A DNA stretch of 64,000 bases from Granulicella aggregans (lineage in GTDB: Bacteria; Acidobacteriota; Terriglobia; Terriglobales; Acidobacteriaceae), in contig NZ_JACHIP010000001.1 in NCBI RefSeq assembly GCF_014203275.1, positions 1,116,001-1,180,000 on the forward strand, written 5' to 3'. Shown here piece by piece: positions 8,483-17,368 of the stretch; the stretch's first letter is position 1, and each line of letters opens with the position of its first letter. A model generated the notes under the pieces. That model was given only the letters and a program-made list of their open reading frames with translations. It was not told the DNA's origin and did no database searches. The position numbers were made by a program, and so were the translations under genes.

Positions 8483-9471
8483 CGGATACCGCTCGAATGC
8501 CTGATCCAGGCGACAGAGCGTGCGATCCCCTCTTCGAGCGATACCGCAGGAGAGAAATCGAAGTCCCGCCGCGCCTTATCGATCGGGAACTCCTGGTCAA
8601 CGCTGAGCAACTTAATGGCATGACGCGTAAGCAAGGGTCTGCCAGGAAGATTCAAGAGCCGGTGAAGGCCTTCAAAGAACTTTGCCAGCGAGACGGCAGT
8701 CTCTTCGCTGAGATCGATCCACGGCTCCGGATAGCCGAGGGCAGCTGCGAAGAGTCTCAGATAGTCAGCCCATGTCGCGTTGGTGGCATCGGCGATGTTG
8801 TAGGCCTGGCCCACAGTTGCGGGCAGAAGTGATGCATCAATCATGGCGCCGGCGACGTTCTGGACGTAGGTGAATCCCCCACGCGCTTCGCCGCAGTTGA
8901 TAGTCGCCATGATCCGGTAGCGGAGCAGGCTTGCAACCTCGCGCGTGAAATCGGCTCCCCTGGGACCGTAGATGGTTGCCGGTCTGAGAATGGTAACCGG
9001 AAGCCCGTCGATCGCCTGGGCGTTCCTTACCGCCATCTCGCCGAGCCGCTTGGTCTGGTTATAAGGCAGACCAGCGTCCACCGTCGGGCTGGTCTCGTCG
9101 CATGGGACCGCCGGATATCCATAAACATCGGTCGTGCTGACGTGGACGAAGCGCTCGAGCCGGGGAGCTTGAAGAGCCGCAGTCAACAGATTCTCGGTGC
9201 CGGTCACATTCGCGCTGTAGAACCTCTCCCACGGTGCCCAGTCCGTGGAGCAGGCAGCACAATGAAAGATCCGGGTGACGGACTCCACGGCACGGCCAAG
9301 GCTTGCCGGGTCGGCCAGATCGCCAATGATGGGACGCACCGGAAGGTGTGAGAGATGCGTCGTGCTCGACGAAGACCGAACCAGGACGAAGACCTCCTCG
9401 CCCTGGTCGATCAGCATCTCTGCAAGATGTCCGCCGAGGAATCCGCTTGCGCCTGTTACGAGAGCGGGCAT
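8479..9471 (-). CDS. NAD(P)-dependent epimerase/dehydratase-type SDR, CerR-like candidate
   Basis: A 330-residue extended short-chain dehydrogenase. The nucleotide-binding motif GASGFLGG lies at the very N-terminus, and the active-site set is HVSTTDVYG followed by YNQTK (Tyr and Lys of YxxxK). The frame is open to 9555, but the ATG at 9471 places the Rossmann strand correctly and lies 5 nt after the stop of the SPT-like gene, so that start was chosen. In the Caulobacter ceramide pathway an SDR of this type (CerR) reduces the 3-keto group. The tight coupling to an SPT-like gene makes the same role plausible here, but a sugar epimerase or sterol/dihydroflavonol-like reductase cannot be excluded. 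Confidence 0.8.
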   Translation of the reverse strand: MPALVTGASGFLGGHLAEMLIDQGEEVFVLVRSSSSTTHLSHLPVRPIIGDLADPASLGRAVESVTRIFHCAACSTDWAPWERFYSANVTGTENLLTAALQAPRLERFVHVSTTDVYGYPAVPCDETSPTVDAGLPYNQTKRLGEMAVRNAQAIDGLPVTILRPATIYGPRGADFTREVASLLRYRIMATINCGEARGGFTYVQNVAGAMIDASLLPATVGQAYNIADATNATWADYLRLFAAALGYPEPWIDLSEETAVSLAKFFEGLHRLLNLPGRPLLTRHAIKLLSVDQEFPIDKARRDFDFSPAVSLEEGIARSVAWIRHSSGIR

Positions 9472-9476
9472 GAGAT

Positions 9477-10814
9477 CTAGTTGTTGGGTGAGAGCTTTTG
9501 GAAGACATCGAGCACATGCCCGAGCTGGTCCTGCGTGTGTGCGGCCGTAACGCACAGGCGAAGACGCGCCGCGCCCTGGGCCACCGCCGGGAACATCACC
9601 GGCGCAGCAATGATGCCGTGATCACGCAGACGGCGCGCGAAGAGGCCGGTCGTCATCTCGTCCTTCAGAATGACAGGAATGACTGCGGTCTCCGAAAGGC
9701 CGGTGTCGTATCCAAGAGCGTTCAGGCCATCGCGAAGATAGTCAGCGTTGTGCTTGATGCGGCCCACGCGCTCTGGCTCTTCCTTGAGAACAGCGAGGCC
9801 TTCGATGATCGCAGCAACCGCCGAAGCGGCCATGGCAGCCGAGAAGATATACGGCGACGAAGCGTGCTGCAGGAAGATCGCCAGCTCACGGGAGACAGCG
9901 ATGAATCCGCCGACGGAAGGAATGGACTTGGCAAGCGAGCCCGTCCACATGTCGACCTCATCAGTGGGAATGCCGAAGTGCTCGTCCGTGCCGCGGCCGG
10001 TCGCCCCGAGCACGCCCGAAGAGTGGGCCTCATCGATCAGCAGGTAGCAGCCGTATTCTTTCTTAATCGCGATCAGGTCAGCGAGGCAGCAGATGTCTCC
10101 ATCCATAGAGAAGACGCCGTCGGAGACGATGACAGTGCGGTTCGCCGGAGCGCCGTTCTTGATCTCGTGGATCAGGCTCTCCGCGTCATTGTGGCGGAAG
10201 CGCTGCACCTGCACGCCAGCCATCCGGCAGGCGTCGAGCAGGCTGCGATGGCAGAGGGCATCGATAATGATGCGGTCAGAGGGGCCGAACAGGCCGGTAA
10301 TCAGGCCCAGGTTCGCCATGTAACCAGAACTGAAGGTGAGCGCGGCCTCGGTGCCTTTAAAGTCCGCAAGAGCCTGCTCCATCTCGACGTGGATATCCAG
10401 GGTGCCGGTAAGCAGGCGGGCGCCGCTGGTGCTGGTTCCATAATTCTTGATCGCTTCCATCGCGGCGCGATCGATGCGCGGATGGCCGATCAGTCCCAGG
10501 TAGTCGTAGGACGACATCATCAACATCTCATGGCCGTCAGCCTGCACGCACGGACCGGCTTTGGCCTCGAGCGGCATGTGGTAGGGGTAGGCGTCTGCGT
10601 TGCATGCCATGGCCGTCGTCTCGAAGATCCTTCGAGCACGCGTGTCGAGAAGATCACTCTTCTTGAAGTTCCACTGTTTCCCCGGCGAAAAGTAGCCGCC
10701 AAACATCTGGCCAGAGGAAGACGGAAAAGCCTTCGAAGCAGTCTCAGCTTCGACGATAGTTTCGTATGAATTTGGCATGAACTTCTCTATATCGTAGACG
10801 AAAGCGGGCGGCAT
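9477..10814 (-). CDS. Alpha-oxoamine synthase, serine palmitoyltransferase-like
   Basis: A 445-residue PLP enzyme of fold type I. Seen: the substrate-loop region GTSTSGARLLTG, the DEAH motif with Asp261 and His264, and the Schiff-base Lys296 in GSLAKSIPSVGGF. The KS..VGGF form matches serine palmitoyltransferases better than the GKALG forms of KBL and BioF. Such enzymes condense an amino acid with an acyl thioester; SPT makes 3-keto-sphinganine. The N-terminal extension of about 70 residues is longer than in BioF. It is followed by the SDR with a 5-nt gap and an ACP gene lies nearby. ATG at 10814 or 10778 (Met13) are both possible; neither has a clear ribosome site. CqsA-like or other acyl-amino-ketone synthases remain alternatives. 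Confidence 0.78.
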   Translation of the reverse strand: MPPAFVYDIEKFMPNSYETIVEAETASKAFPSSSGQMFGGYFSPGKQWNFKKSDLLDTRARRIFETTAMACNADAYPYHMPLEAKAGPCVQADGHEMLMMSSYDYLGLIGHPRIDRAAMEAIKNYGTSTSGARLLTGTLDIHVEMEQALADFKGTEAALTFSSGYMANLGLITGLFGPSDRIIIDALCHRSLLDACRMAGVQVQRFRHNDAESLIHEIKNGAPANRTVIVSDGVFSMDGDICCLADLIAIKKEYGCYLLIDEAHSSGVLGATGRGTDEHFGIPTDEVDMWTGSLAKSIPSVGGFIAVSRELAIFLQHASSPYIFSAAMAASAVAAIIEGLAVLKEEPERVGRIKHNADYLRDGLNALGYDTGLSETAVIPVILKDEMTTGLFARRLRDHGIIAAPVMFPAVAQGAARLRLCVTAAHTQDQLGHVLDVFQKLSPNN

Positions 10815-10882
10815 TGGAAGAAAAACGGCTGAATTCGCTCAGGATGCGGTTGGCCATCGACCAATTTGCCGCGGAAAGCAGA

Positions 10883-10908
10883 AACGGCTCCGGAGATCCG
10901 GAGCCGTT
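10883..10908 (-). terminator. Terminator hairpin downstream of TonB receptor 1
   Basis: A perfect inverted repeat: arms AACGGCTCCGG and CCGGAGCCGTT around a 4-nt loop, an 11-bp GC-rich stem. On the minus strand it is followed by a T-rich stretch (TTTCTGCTTTCC). It lies 24 nt after the receptor stop and before the SPT-like gene, so it probably separates the two minus-strand transcription units. Confidence 0.75.
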
Positions 10909-10931
10909 CCCTGGTTGCGTTTTACAGCCGT

Positions 10932-13900
10932 TTAGAAGAACAGCTTGGCGGTCAACTGCACCTGGCGGGGGCCGAACAGACCACCGGTCGTGCTGGTTGT
11001 GGCAGCGAACGGAATTGCGCTCGCTGTAAGCGGAACGATGCAGCCGTTGTTTCCGGTTGCCGGGCAAACCCCGCCGTTGTAGGCGGTGTTCGGTGCGACA
11101 TAAGTGAAGAGGTTGGTTGAAACGCCAAAGATGTTCTTGTGATTAGCGACGTTGAATGCCTCGGCGAAGAGCTGCAGTTTGATGTTCTCGTGGAGGGTAA
11201 AGTCGCGTGAGATGCGGGCATCGACGTTGTGGAGACCAGGTCCGGTGAACGCATTGCGACCAGCAATCTGGTCGGGCACGCGGCCATTGGTGCCTGAGTT
11301 GAACAGCGAAAGCTCAGCACCGGTAAGACCGCCATCGGCAATCTTCGAGACCGGAGCGCTGGCCATGACGCCGGTCAACGGCTGTCCGGTCTGCGCTGTG
11401 ATGCTGCCCGAGATGGTGAAACCGTTCAGAGCATAGCGAACACTCTTGTTCTCAACAAAACGGTTGACCGTAGGGGAAGCGACGATGGAGCCCACGAAGC
11501 GACCGCGCTCGTCGAGGTCCGAACGGGCGTACTCCGCGCTGCGACCGGCACGGTGGCCCCGGGCAAAAGGATCGAGCGGAGTGTCCGTTCCATTGAAGGT
11601 TCCATTCACGCCTGAGACCTGACCGCCGTCCATTGCCTTGGCCCAGGTGTAGTTGGCGAGAACTTCGATGCCATTGCTAAAGGGCTTACGAATGGTCGCG
11701 ACGAACGAGTGGTAGTTGCTGTTGACATCGGAGAAGCCCGTCAGGACCGATCCCGTGTTCGTCGACAGACGGGCCGTGTAAAAGGGCAGCGAGATAAGTT
11801 GTGGCGTTCCGCCTTTTGGCAGGAAGGCGTACTGGTTCGTAACGGCGGAAGCAGGATCGACGTTGGTATCGACAAAAACCGGGAGCCGGAGACCGCGGTT
11901 ACCAACGTAGGAGACTGAGAACGCCGTGTGGAAAGGCAACTCCTGCTCGACCGCAAGGTCGAACGACATGGATTCGGGGTTCTTGAAGTTCGGATCAAGA
12001 CCGCGGGCTGAGATCGTTCCAAGGGCAAGGCCGGTGTTCTGAGCTGGGCTGGCGGCGCCGGTTACCTGGTTCACAGGTGCGGGCCCTGGAGGAGTGAACT
12101 CCGGAATGCCGCCCTGAGGTGCATTGGCGGCATAGGCACCTGACTGCTGGAACGTCTGGTTAGGCTGTCCCGTCGCCGCTCCGGTGGCCGGAACGTATGG
12201 TTTGTTTGGATTTGTCAGAGCGGTGACATTGAACTGCTGCTGATAGACGCCGTTCTCACGCCGCTGCGTGTAATAGGCTGAGTTCGAGTTGAGGCCGTAG
12301 AAGATTCCGTAGCCTCCGCGCACGACCGTCTTCTCATAAGGCGACCAGGAAAAGCCGACACGGGGCTGGATCATGCCTTTGAAGTTGTTGATGGTGCTGG
12401 TGTACAGCGTTGCAACTGCAGAGGTGTTGTTCGGCTTGTCGGGCTGCGGGACGAGTTGAACGTCGTAGCGAATGCCCGCGCTCAACAACAGGTTCGGTCG
12501 AATCTTGTAGCTATCCTCGACAAAACCATCGATGTCGGGATTCCAGAAATCGTCCGCGCCAACGTGGGTGATAGGGTCGTTGACCTGCGTGAACGAGTTG
12601 TAGTGGCGACCGCCGTTGACCTGGTAGACGTCCTGGATCCAGTTCGCGAAGTTGAACTCCGATGTGCCGGTCCCGTAGCTGAAGCTGCCATCGCCCTGGA
12701 AGAGGTTCTGCAACTGCTCGTGGATGAAGTTGAGATCGCCACCGGCCTTGATGGAGTGACGGCCCAATGTGATCGAGTAAATATCGGTGAACTGAATCCG
12801 ATGCTCATCGGGAAAGGCACCACGCGGCAGAGCGCTGGTCTCGCCATAGGCGGCGATACCAGTGAGACTGATGGCCGGGCCGCCTGTGTTTGTCGTATCG
12901 GTCTCAAGGTCGCGGGACCACTGGAAGTGGACTACATTGGCCGAGCGTGCGTTCAGCACAGTCTCCGCGTTAGCGACGAAGAAACGCGAGTGGAAGTCCG
13001 CCGTACCGTTCTGGCTGACGCCACCGTTCGAGACGTTCGTGGCGGTATTGTAGCCATTGGGCTGATGGAAGTTCTCCCAAAGGAAGCTGGTCGAGAGGTG
13101 GGTCTTCCCGTTCAACTGGTAGTCGAGCCGGGGAAAGAAGACATCCTGTTTAACGTTACGGCCAAAGCTGCCGAGCTGCTTGGTCTGAATAAAGGTGACC
13201 GCTGCGGAGCATTCAGCTGCGGAGATATTTGGGATCACGGACGGATAAATAGAGCTTCCGCGAGTGATATAGCCGGAGGTCCGCTGATCGCAGAGGCCGG
13301 CGAGATCTCCGATGCTCTGGCCAGATACCGCGTTGTTGTAGGTGCTGGTATAGGTAATCGGCGTGACCTTGCGGAAGCCGTCGTAAGTGAAGTGGTAGAA
13401 GAGCCTATCTTTGATGATGGGACCACCGACAGAGCCGCCAAACTGGTGCTGCTCCTTGACCGGCTTGGCCTTGGTGAAGGGATCAATAGCGTTGTAGCCG
13501 GGCGTACGGTAGTACTCGTAGATGTCGCCGTGCAGAGCGTTGCCACCGGACTTCGTGATGGCATTGATGACTCCACCCGCAGCCTGACCAAACTCAGCGG
13601 AGTAGCCTGCGTTCTCCGAGGAGAACTCCTTGATGGAATCGATCGGGTAGACGTAAGGCGCACCGATAGAGCGGCCGCGGGCCTCTGAGAAGAACGCCTG
13701 ATTGTTGTTCGCGCCGTCGACGATGTTCGAGTTGTAGATACCCGAGATGCCACGGAAGCTGATCAGTCCGGTGTTACCGTCGGGAACGACGTTGGGGCTG
13801 CCGAGAACGAAATTATCGAAGCGACGACCGTTCACAGGGAGGTTCGAGACGAGGGTCTCCGAGATGACCTGAGAGGCGGCAACCTTATCGGCCTCGAGCA

Positions 13901-14297
13901 AGGGGGCTTCGGTCGAAACTGTCACATCGGTGGAGACGCTCGCATTAGGCAGAGTGGCGTCAACGCTGACGTTTGTGCCCACTATGACGCTGACGTTCTT
14001 CTGATCCACCTTACCGAACGAGCCGCCGCCGAGGATGACCTCATAAACACCGGGCTGGAGAAATGTGGCGCTGTAATAGCCGTCTCCGTTAGTGGTGACT
14101 GTGCGCGATGCTCCCGTACCTGTGTTCGTCACAACCACCGTGGCATTGGGAACGACGGCTCCTGCTGAATCGCGAACGACGCCGGAGATGTTACCCAGGG
14201 CGGCGACCTGTGCAGAAGCTGGCAGGACCGCAGTGCACAAAAGCACCGCGGTTGAAGCGAGGGCAAGAAGCCGTTTCGAAAACCTATTGGAATTCAT
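10932..14297 (-). CDS. TonB-dependent receptor 1 with carboxypeptidase-regulatory-like N-domain
   Basis: About 1121 residues. A Sec signal peptide (residues about 8-30, ending ASAQ) is followed by a CarboxypepD_reg-like Ig domain (GNISGVVRDSAGAVVPNATV), a plug-like region (NLPVNGRRFDNFVLGSPNVV) and a long beta-barrel ending in Phe (QLTAKLFF). This is the Oar-like receptor class expanded in Acidobacteria, thought to import large or scarce nutrients using TonB energy; the ligand is not predictable. An upstream in-frame start at 14327 exists, but Met at 14297 begins the signal peptide. A strong hairpin terminator follows. It is divergent from the Rieske/permease pair. Confidence 0.88.
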   Translation of the reverse strand: MNSNRFSKRLLALASTAVLLCTAVLPASAQVAALGNISGVVRDSAGAVVPNATVVVTNTGTGASRTVTTNGDGYYSATFLQPGVYEVILGGGSFGKVDQKNVSVIVGTNVSVDATLPNASVSTDVTVSTEAPLLEADKVAASQVISETLVSNLPVNGRRFDNFVLGSPNVVPDGNTGLISFRGISGIYNSNIVDGANNNQAFFSEARGRSIGAPYVYPIDSIKEFSSENAGYSAEFGQAAGGVINAITKSGGNALHGDIYEYYRTPGYNAIDPFTKAKPVKEQHQFGGSVGGPIIKDRLFYHFTYDGFRKVTPITYTSTYNNAVSGQSIGDLAGLCDQRTSGYITRGSSIYPSVIPNISAAECSAAVTFIQTKQLGSFGRNVKQDVFFPRLDYQLNGKTHLSTSFLWENFHQPNGYNTATNVSNGGVSQNGTADFHSRFFVANAETVLNARSANVVHFQWSRDLETDTTNTGGPAISLTGIAAYGETSALPRGAFPDEHRIQFTDIYSITLGRHSIKAGGDLNFIHEQLQNLFQGDGSFSYGTGTSEFNFANWIQDVYQVNGGRHYNSFTQVNDPITHVGADDFWNPDIDGFVEDSYKIRPNLLLSAGIRYDVQLVPQPDKPNNTSAVATLYTSTINNFKGMIQPRVGFSWSPYEKTVVRGGYGIFYGLNSNSAYYTQRRENGVYQQQFNVTALTNPNKPYVPATGAATGQPNQTFQQSGAYAANAPQGGIPEFTPPGPAPVNQVTGAASPAQNTGLALGTISARGLDPNFKNPESMSFDLAVEQELPFHTAFSVSYVGNRGLRLPVFVDTNVDPASAVTNQYAFLPKGGTPQLISLPFYTARLSTNTGSVLTGFSDVNSNYHSFVATIRKPFSNGIEVLANYTWAKAMDGGQVSGVNGTFNGTDTPLDPFARGHRAGRSAEYARSDLDERGRFVGSIVASPTVNRFVENKSVRYALNGFTISGSITAQTGQPLTGVMASAPVSKIADGGLTGAELSLFNSGTNGRVPDQIAGRNAFTGPGLHNVDARISRDFTLHENIKLQLFAEAFNVANHKNIFGVSTNLFTYVAPNTAYNGGVCPATGNNGCIVPLTASAIPFAATTSTTGGLFGPRQVQLTAKLFF

Positions 14298-14638
14298 TGA
14301 GATTGAGGCGCTCCTGAAGCAGGCCACCGATAACAGACTCGCGGTGGGTAAATGGGAGTAAGACTTCCGCGCTAAGTGCGAGTATCGAAGCTATGACCCT
14401 TTGCTGTCCGGGTGACGTCCATACTGCGGGCGGATGAAAATGTTGTGTGATTTAAGGGTCAGGCAGGATCGCGGCTAAGTCAAGCCAATAATCTGTAACG
14501 ATTCGTTGAGAAAAATGTGGTAAATCCGTGGAAATCTCCACCCTTCGATGGCTTTTGATTACTTTCCCAACCGCCCGCAATGTGCGTGAGAGAACTCGAA
14601 CACTACGTGTATAAACAGGCAACGAGGACACAATCGAA
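14298..14638. other. Divergent promoter region, TonB receptor 1 / Rieske oxygenase
   Basis: About 340 nt without a gene. It contains AGGAG 13 nt before the receptor start and AGGA before the TTG start of the oxygenase. A TATAAA hexamer near 14610 could be a -10 element for the plus-strand gene, but no matching -35 at good spacing was found. No operator palindrome was seen by eye. Confidence 0.35.
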
Positions 14639-15661
14639 TTGAAGAACGCATTCGTTGTCGCGAGCACCGCGAGCGCGGACTCCGTGCAGGTCGATCCTGT
14701 GCTCAGAAGTCAGTGGTTCGTCGTGGGGCAGAGTAGCGAGGTGCCGCCAGGACAACCCGTCGCGCGGCGTCTGCTGGGTACGGACATTGTCTTGTGGCGT
14801 GATAGCGGCGAGGTGCATGCGTGGCAGGATCTCTGCATTCATCGCGGCGCAAAGCTCTCTCTTGGAAAGATTCGCGATGGCTGCATGGTGTGTCCGTACC
14901 ATGCATGGGTCTACGACGGTGACGGCAAGTGCATTCACATCCCGGCGCAGCCCGACCGGTTGCCTCCCGTGCGGGCGGGAGCCAATGTCTTTCATGCTCG
15001 AGAACGTTACGGTCTTGTCTGGGTCTGTGTCGCCGAACCATCCGGAGACCTCCCGGAGTTTCCGCTGGCGGAAGACGAGAGCTACCGCGCTTTCCTTTGC
15101 GGCCCCTACCGGTTTGAGGCCAAAGGTCCCCGGCTGATCGAGAACTTTCTCGACGTAGGCCATCTTGCCATCGTTCACGCAGGTCTTCTCGGAGACGAAG
15201 ACCATGCGGTGATCCCCGAGTACGAGGTCGAGGAGAGATCAGCGGATAGCAAAGGCCCGCTTGCGAGAGATATACGCATCCACCAGCCAGATCCTGACGG
15301 TACAGGCATTGCCGCCGAGGTGAGCTATGACTATGAAGTGCACGCACCGCTCACCGCAAGCTTCGTTAAGTCGCAGGGCGAGAACAAACTCTTCATGGGC
15401 TACACCATTACCCCGACCGAAGAAACCTCGGGCGAAGCCTGGGCCGTTTTCGCCATGAACTATGGTTTCGAGATTCCCGAGGAAGAACTGCGGGCGTTTC
15501 AACAGACCGTAGTCATGCAGGATAAGGCCATCGTGGAGTCGCAAAGGCCTGAACTACTGCCGCTCGATCTACAGGAAGAGCTTCACCTGCGTTCGGATCG
15601 CATGGCCATTGCCTATCGCAGATGGTTGAAGGCAACAGGCTTGAAGTATGGAGTAGCGTAG
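14639..15661 (+). CDS. Rieske non-haem iron oxygenase, alpha subunit
   Basis: A 340-residue protein. The Rieske [2Fe-2S] ligands are visible as C66-x-H68 and C85-x2-H88 (CPYHAW). The mononuclear iron site follows as N169-x2-D172-x2-H175-x4-H180 in NFLDVGHLAIVH. These features place it among ring-hydroxylating or O/N-demethylating oxygenases such as VanA- or pheophorbide-oxygenase-like enzymes. No reductase gene is adjacent, so electrons must come from elsewhere. The start is a TTG with AGGA about 13 nt upstream and is not certain; the Rieske domain begins near residue 22. A permease gene follows after 30 nt, suggesting that the pair imports and oxidises one substrate, possibly a purine-like compound (inference). 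Confidence 0.83.
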   Translation: MKNAFVVASTASADSVQVDPVLRSQWFVVGQSSEVPPGQPVARRLLGTDIVLWRDSGEVHAWQDLCIHRGAKLSLGKIRDGCMVCPYHAWVYDGDGKCIHIPAQPDRLPPVRAGANVFHARERYGLVWVCVAEPSGDLPEFPLAEDESYRAFLCGPYRFEAKGPRLIENFLDVGHLAIVHAGLLGDEDHAVIPEYEVEERSADSKGPLARDIRIHQPDPDGTGIAAEVSYDYEVHAPLTASFVKSQGENKLFMGYTITPTEETSGEAWAVFAMNYGFEIPEEELRAFQQTVVMQDKAIVESQRPELLPLDLQEELHLRSDRMAIAYRRWLKATGLKYGVA

Positions 15662-15691
15662 CTTTCCCCGCGACAAATCATAAGGAGAAGC

Positions 15692-17266
15692 ATGGCAACG
15701 ACCGCCCCGGCAATTCGCAGCGCTCCGAGATGGTTCACGAGCGGCGACGTGGACGGATTCCTCGGACTGTTCTTCAGCGGCTTGCCGGATCTTCTCCTAA
15801 TAGCAGGGCTGGGAGCAGTCTGCGGCCTGCCCCAGAGCCTCATGGTGGGAAGAGTGCTGCCTGGCATCGCGATCTCGATCCTTCTGGGGAATCTCTTCTA
15901 CTCATGGCAGGCTTACCAGCTTGCGAAGCGGACAGGTAGAAGCGACGTCACCGCGATCCCCTTCGGCGTGAACGCTCCGACGATCTTCGCCTACATCTTC
16001 CTCATCATGGAGCCGGTCTATGTCCGGACGCAAGATCCAAATCTTGCCTGGCAGGTAGGCGTCTTCGCGTGCCTGCTGAGTGGAGTGGTGCAAACAGCGG
16101 GAGCGTTCTGCACCGACTGGCTGCGGAGGTCGACACCGCGAGCGGCGCTGCTATGCCCACTGGCCGGAATCGCGCTGGGCTTTCTCTGCCTCGGCTTTAT
16201 CTTCGGAGTCTTTCAGACACCGGCCATCGGCATCCTGCCGATGGTGATCCTCTTTGCACTGTACGCTTCGCATCTCAAGCTGCCCTTCCGCATTCCTGCG
16301 CCGGCATTGGCGATGGCCGTAGGAGCAGTGCTGGTGGTGGTGCTGCGGCACTTTCATCTCTACGCACCGCCGGCGGCACCGGTCGCAGCACCGGGACTCT
16401 ATCTCCCGCATCCGATGAACGTCTTCGCGTTCATCCGGCATAGCGAGGGCTGGCGCTATCTCTCAATCATTCTGCCGATGAGCTTCCTCGACACCATCGT
16501 CTCCTTGCAGATTCTGGAGAGCGTGAAGATCGCCGGAGATGACTATCCGACCCTGCCATCGCTGCTCGTAAATGGGTTGGCGACGTTAGTAGCGGCGATC
16601 TTCGGCAGCCCGTTTCCAACCACACTTTACTTCGGGCACATGGCGCACAAGGCGAACGGCGCGCGGGTGGGGTACTCCGCGCTGAGCGGCGTGACAACCT
16701 TTGTGCTCTGCGTGACTGGCATCCTGCCGCTCGTGCTCCGAGTGATCCCCATCGAGGTCGCAGCGGCGGTGATCATCTGGTTCGGCCTGGTGATGATGGG
16801 GCAGGCTTTCAGCGAAGTCTCGGCGAACCACGCCATCGCTGTTGCGCTGGGGCTAATTCCGCTGATCGCTCAATGGACGCTACAGGTGATCGAACTTGCG
16901 GTGCGGGTCGCGGGATCAAACATGCTGGTCGCCTCCCCCAAGTTTGGCAGCGATCTCGCCATCTATGGATTGATCTCGCTGGCGCAGGGATCGCTGCTGA
17001 TCTCGATGGTCTGGGCGGCATCGCTCTCCTATATGTTCGACCGCAGATTTTTGGCCGCTGCAGGATGGATGACCGCTGGAGCATTACTCTCCCTGTTCGG
17101 TCTGATTCACTCGTTCACCATCGGCGTGGATGGGGTGAAAAGTGATATCACTTTTGGAAAAGTGTCGTCAGTCAGCGCAAGCTATTTGGCCGGAGCGGGC
17201 TTCCTCATCATGTGCCACTGGTATGCGAAAGGGCAGGAACGCCCCCTCGTAGATCGCACCCTCTGA
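15692..17266 (+). CDS. NCS2-like (xanthine/uracil-type) permease
   Basis: A 524-residue integral membrane protein with about a dozen hydrophobic segments. Family-like stretches include SDVTAIPFGVNAPTIFAYIF and FGSPFPTTLYFGHMAHKANG, resembling the conserved half-helix regions of nucleobase/ascorbate-type and other APC-fold permeases. Known members use proton or sodium symport to take up purines, pyrimidines or related solutes. It is 30 nt downstream of the Rieske oxygenase and so probably transports that enzyme's substrate. It could instead be a SulP-like or uncharacterised permease; the family call is moderately sure and the substrate is unknown. Confidence 0.72.
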   Translation: MATTAPAIRSAPRWFTSGDVDGFLGLFFSGLPDLLLIAGLGAVCGLPQSLMVGRVLPGIAISILLGNLFYSWQAYQLAKRTGRSDVTAIPFGVNAPTIFAYIFLIMEPVYVRTQDPNLAWQVGVFACLLSGVVQTAGAFCTDWLRRSTPRAALLCPLAGIALGFLCLGFIFGVFQTPAIGILPMVILFALYASHLKLPFRIPAPALAMAVGAVLVVVLRHFHLYAPPAAPVAAPGLYLPHPMNVFAFIRHSEGWRYLSIILPMSFLDTIVSLQILESVKIAGDDYPTLPSLLVNGLATLVAAIFGSPFPTTLYFGHMAHKANGARVGYSALSGVTTFVLCVTGILPLVLRVIPIEVAAAVIIWFGLVMMGQAFSEVSANHAIAVALGLIPLIAQWTLQVIELAVRVAGSNMLVASPKFGSDLAIYGLISLAQGSLLISMVWAASLSYMFDRRFLAAAGWMTAGALLSLFGLIHSFTIGVDGVKSDITFGKVSSVSASYLAGAGFLIMCHWYAKGQERPLVDRTL

Positions 17267-17368
17267 AGCGGCACTGGTGCATGGAATATCGATTGAGATA
17301 CAGTGTGAGACCGGAGAGTGCAACCGTTTACCTAAAGTAAAAGCGGCCTCTCGCACGCGAGGTAAGAG

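Noticed and set aside
12456..13688. 410-residue plus-strand open frame antisense to TonB receptor 1
   Set aside because: It has the composition of a complement frame and no recognisable motif, and the minus strand clearly encodes the receptor.
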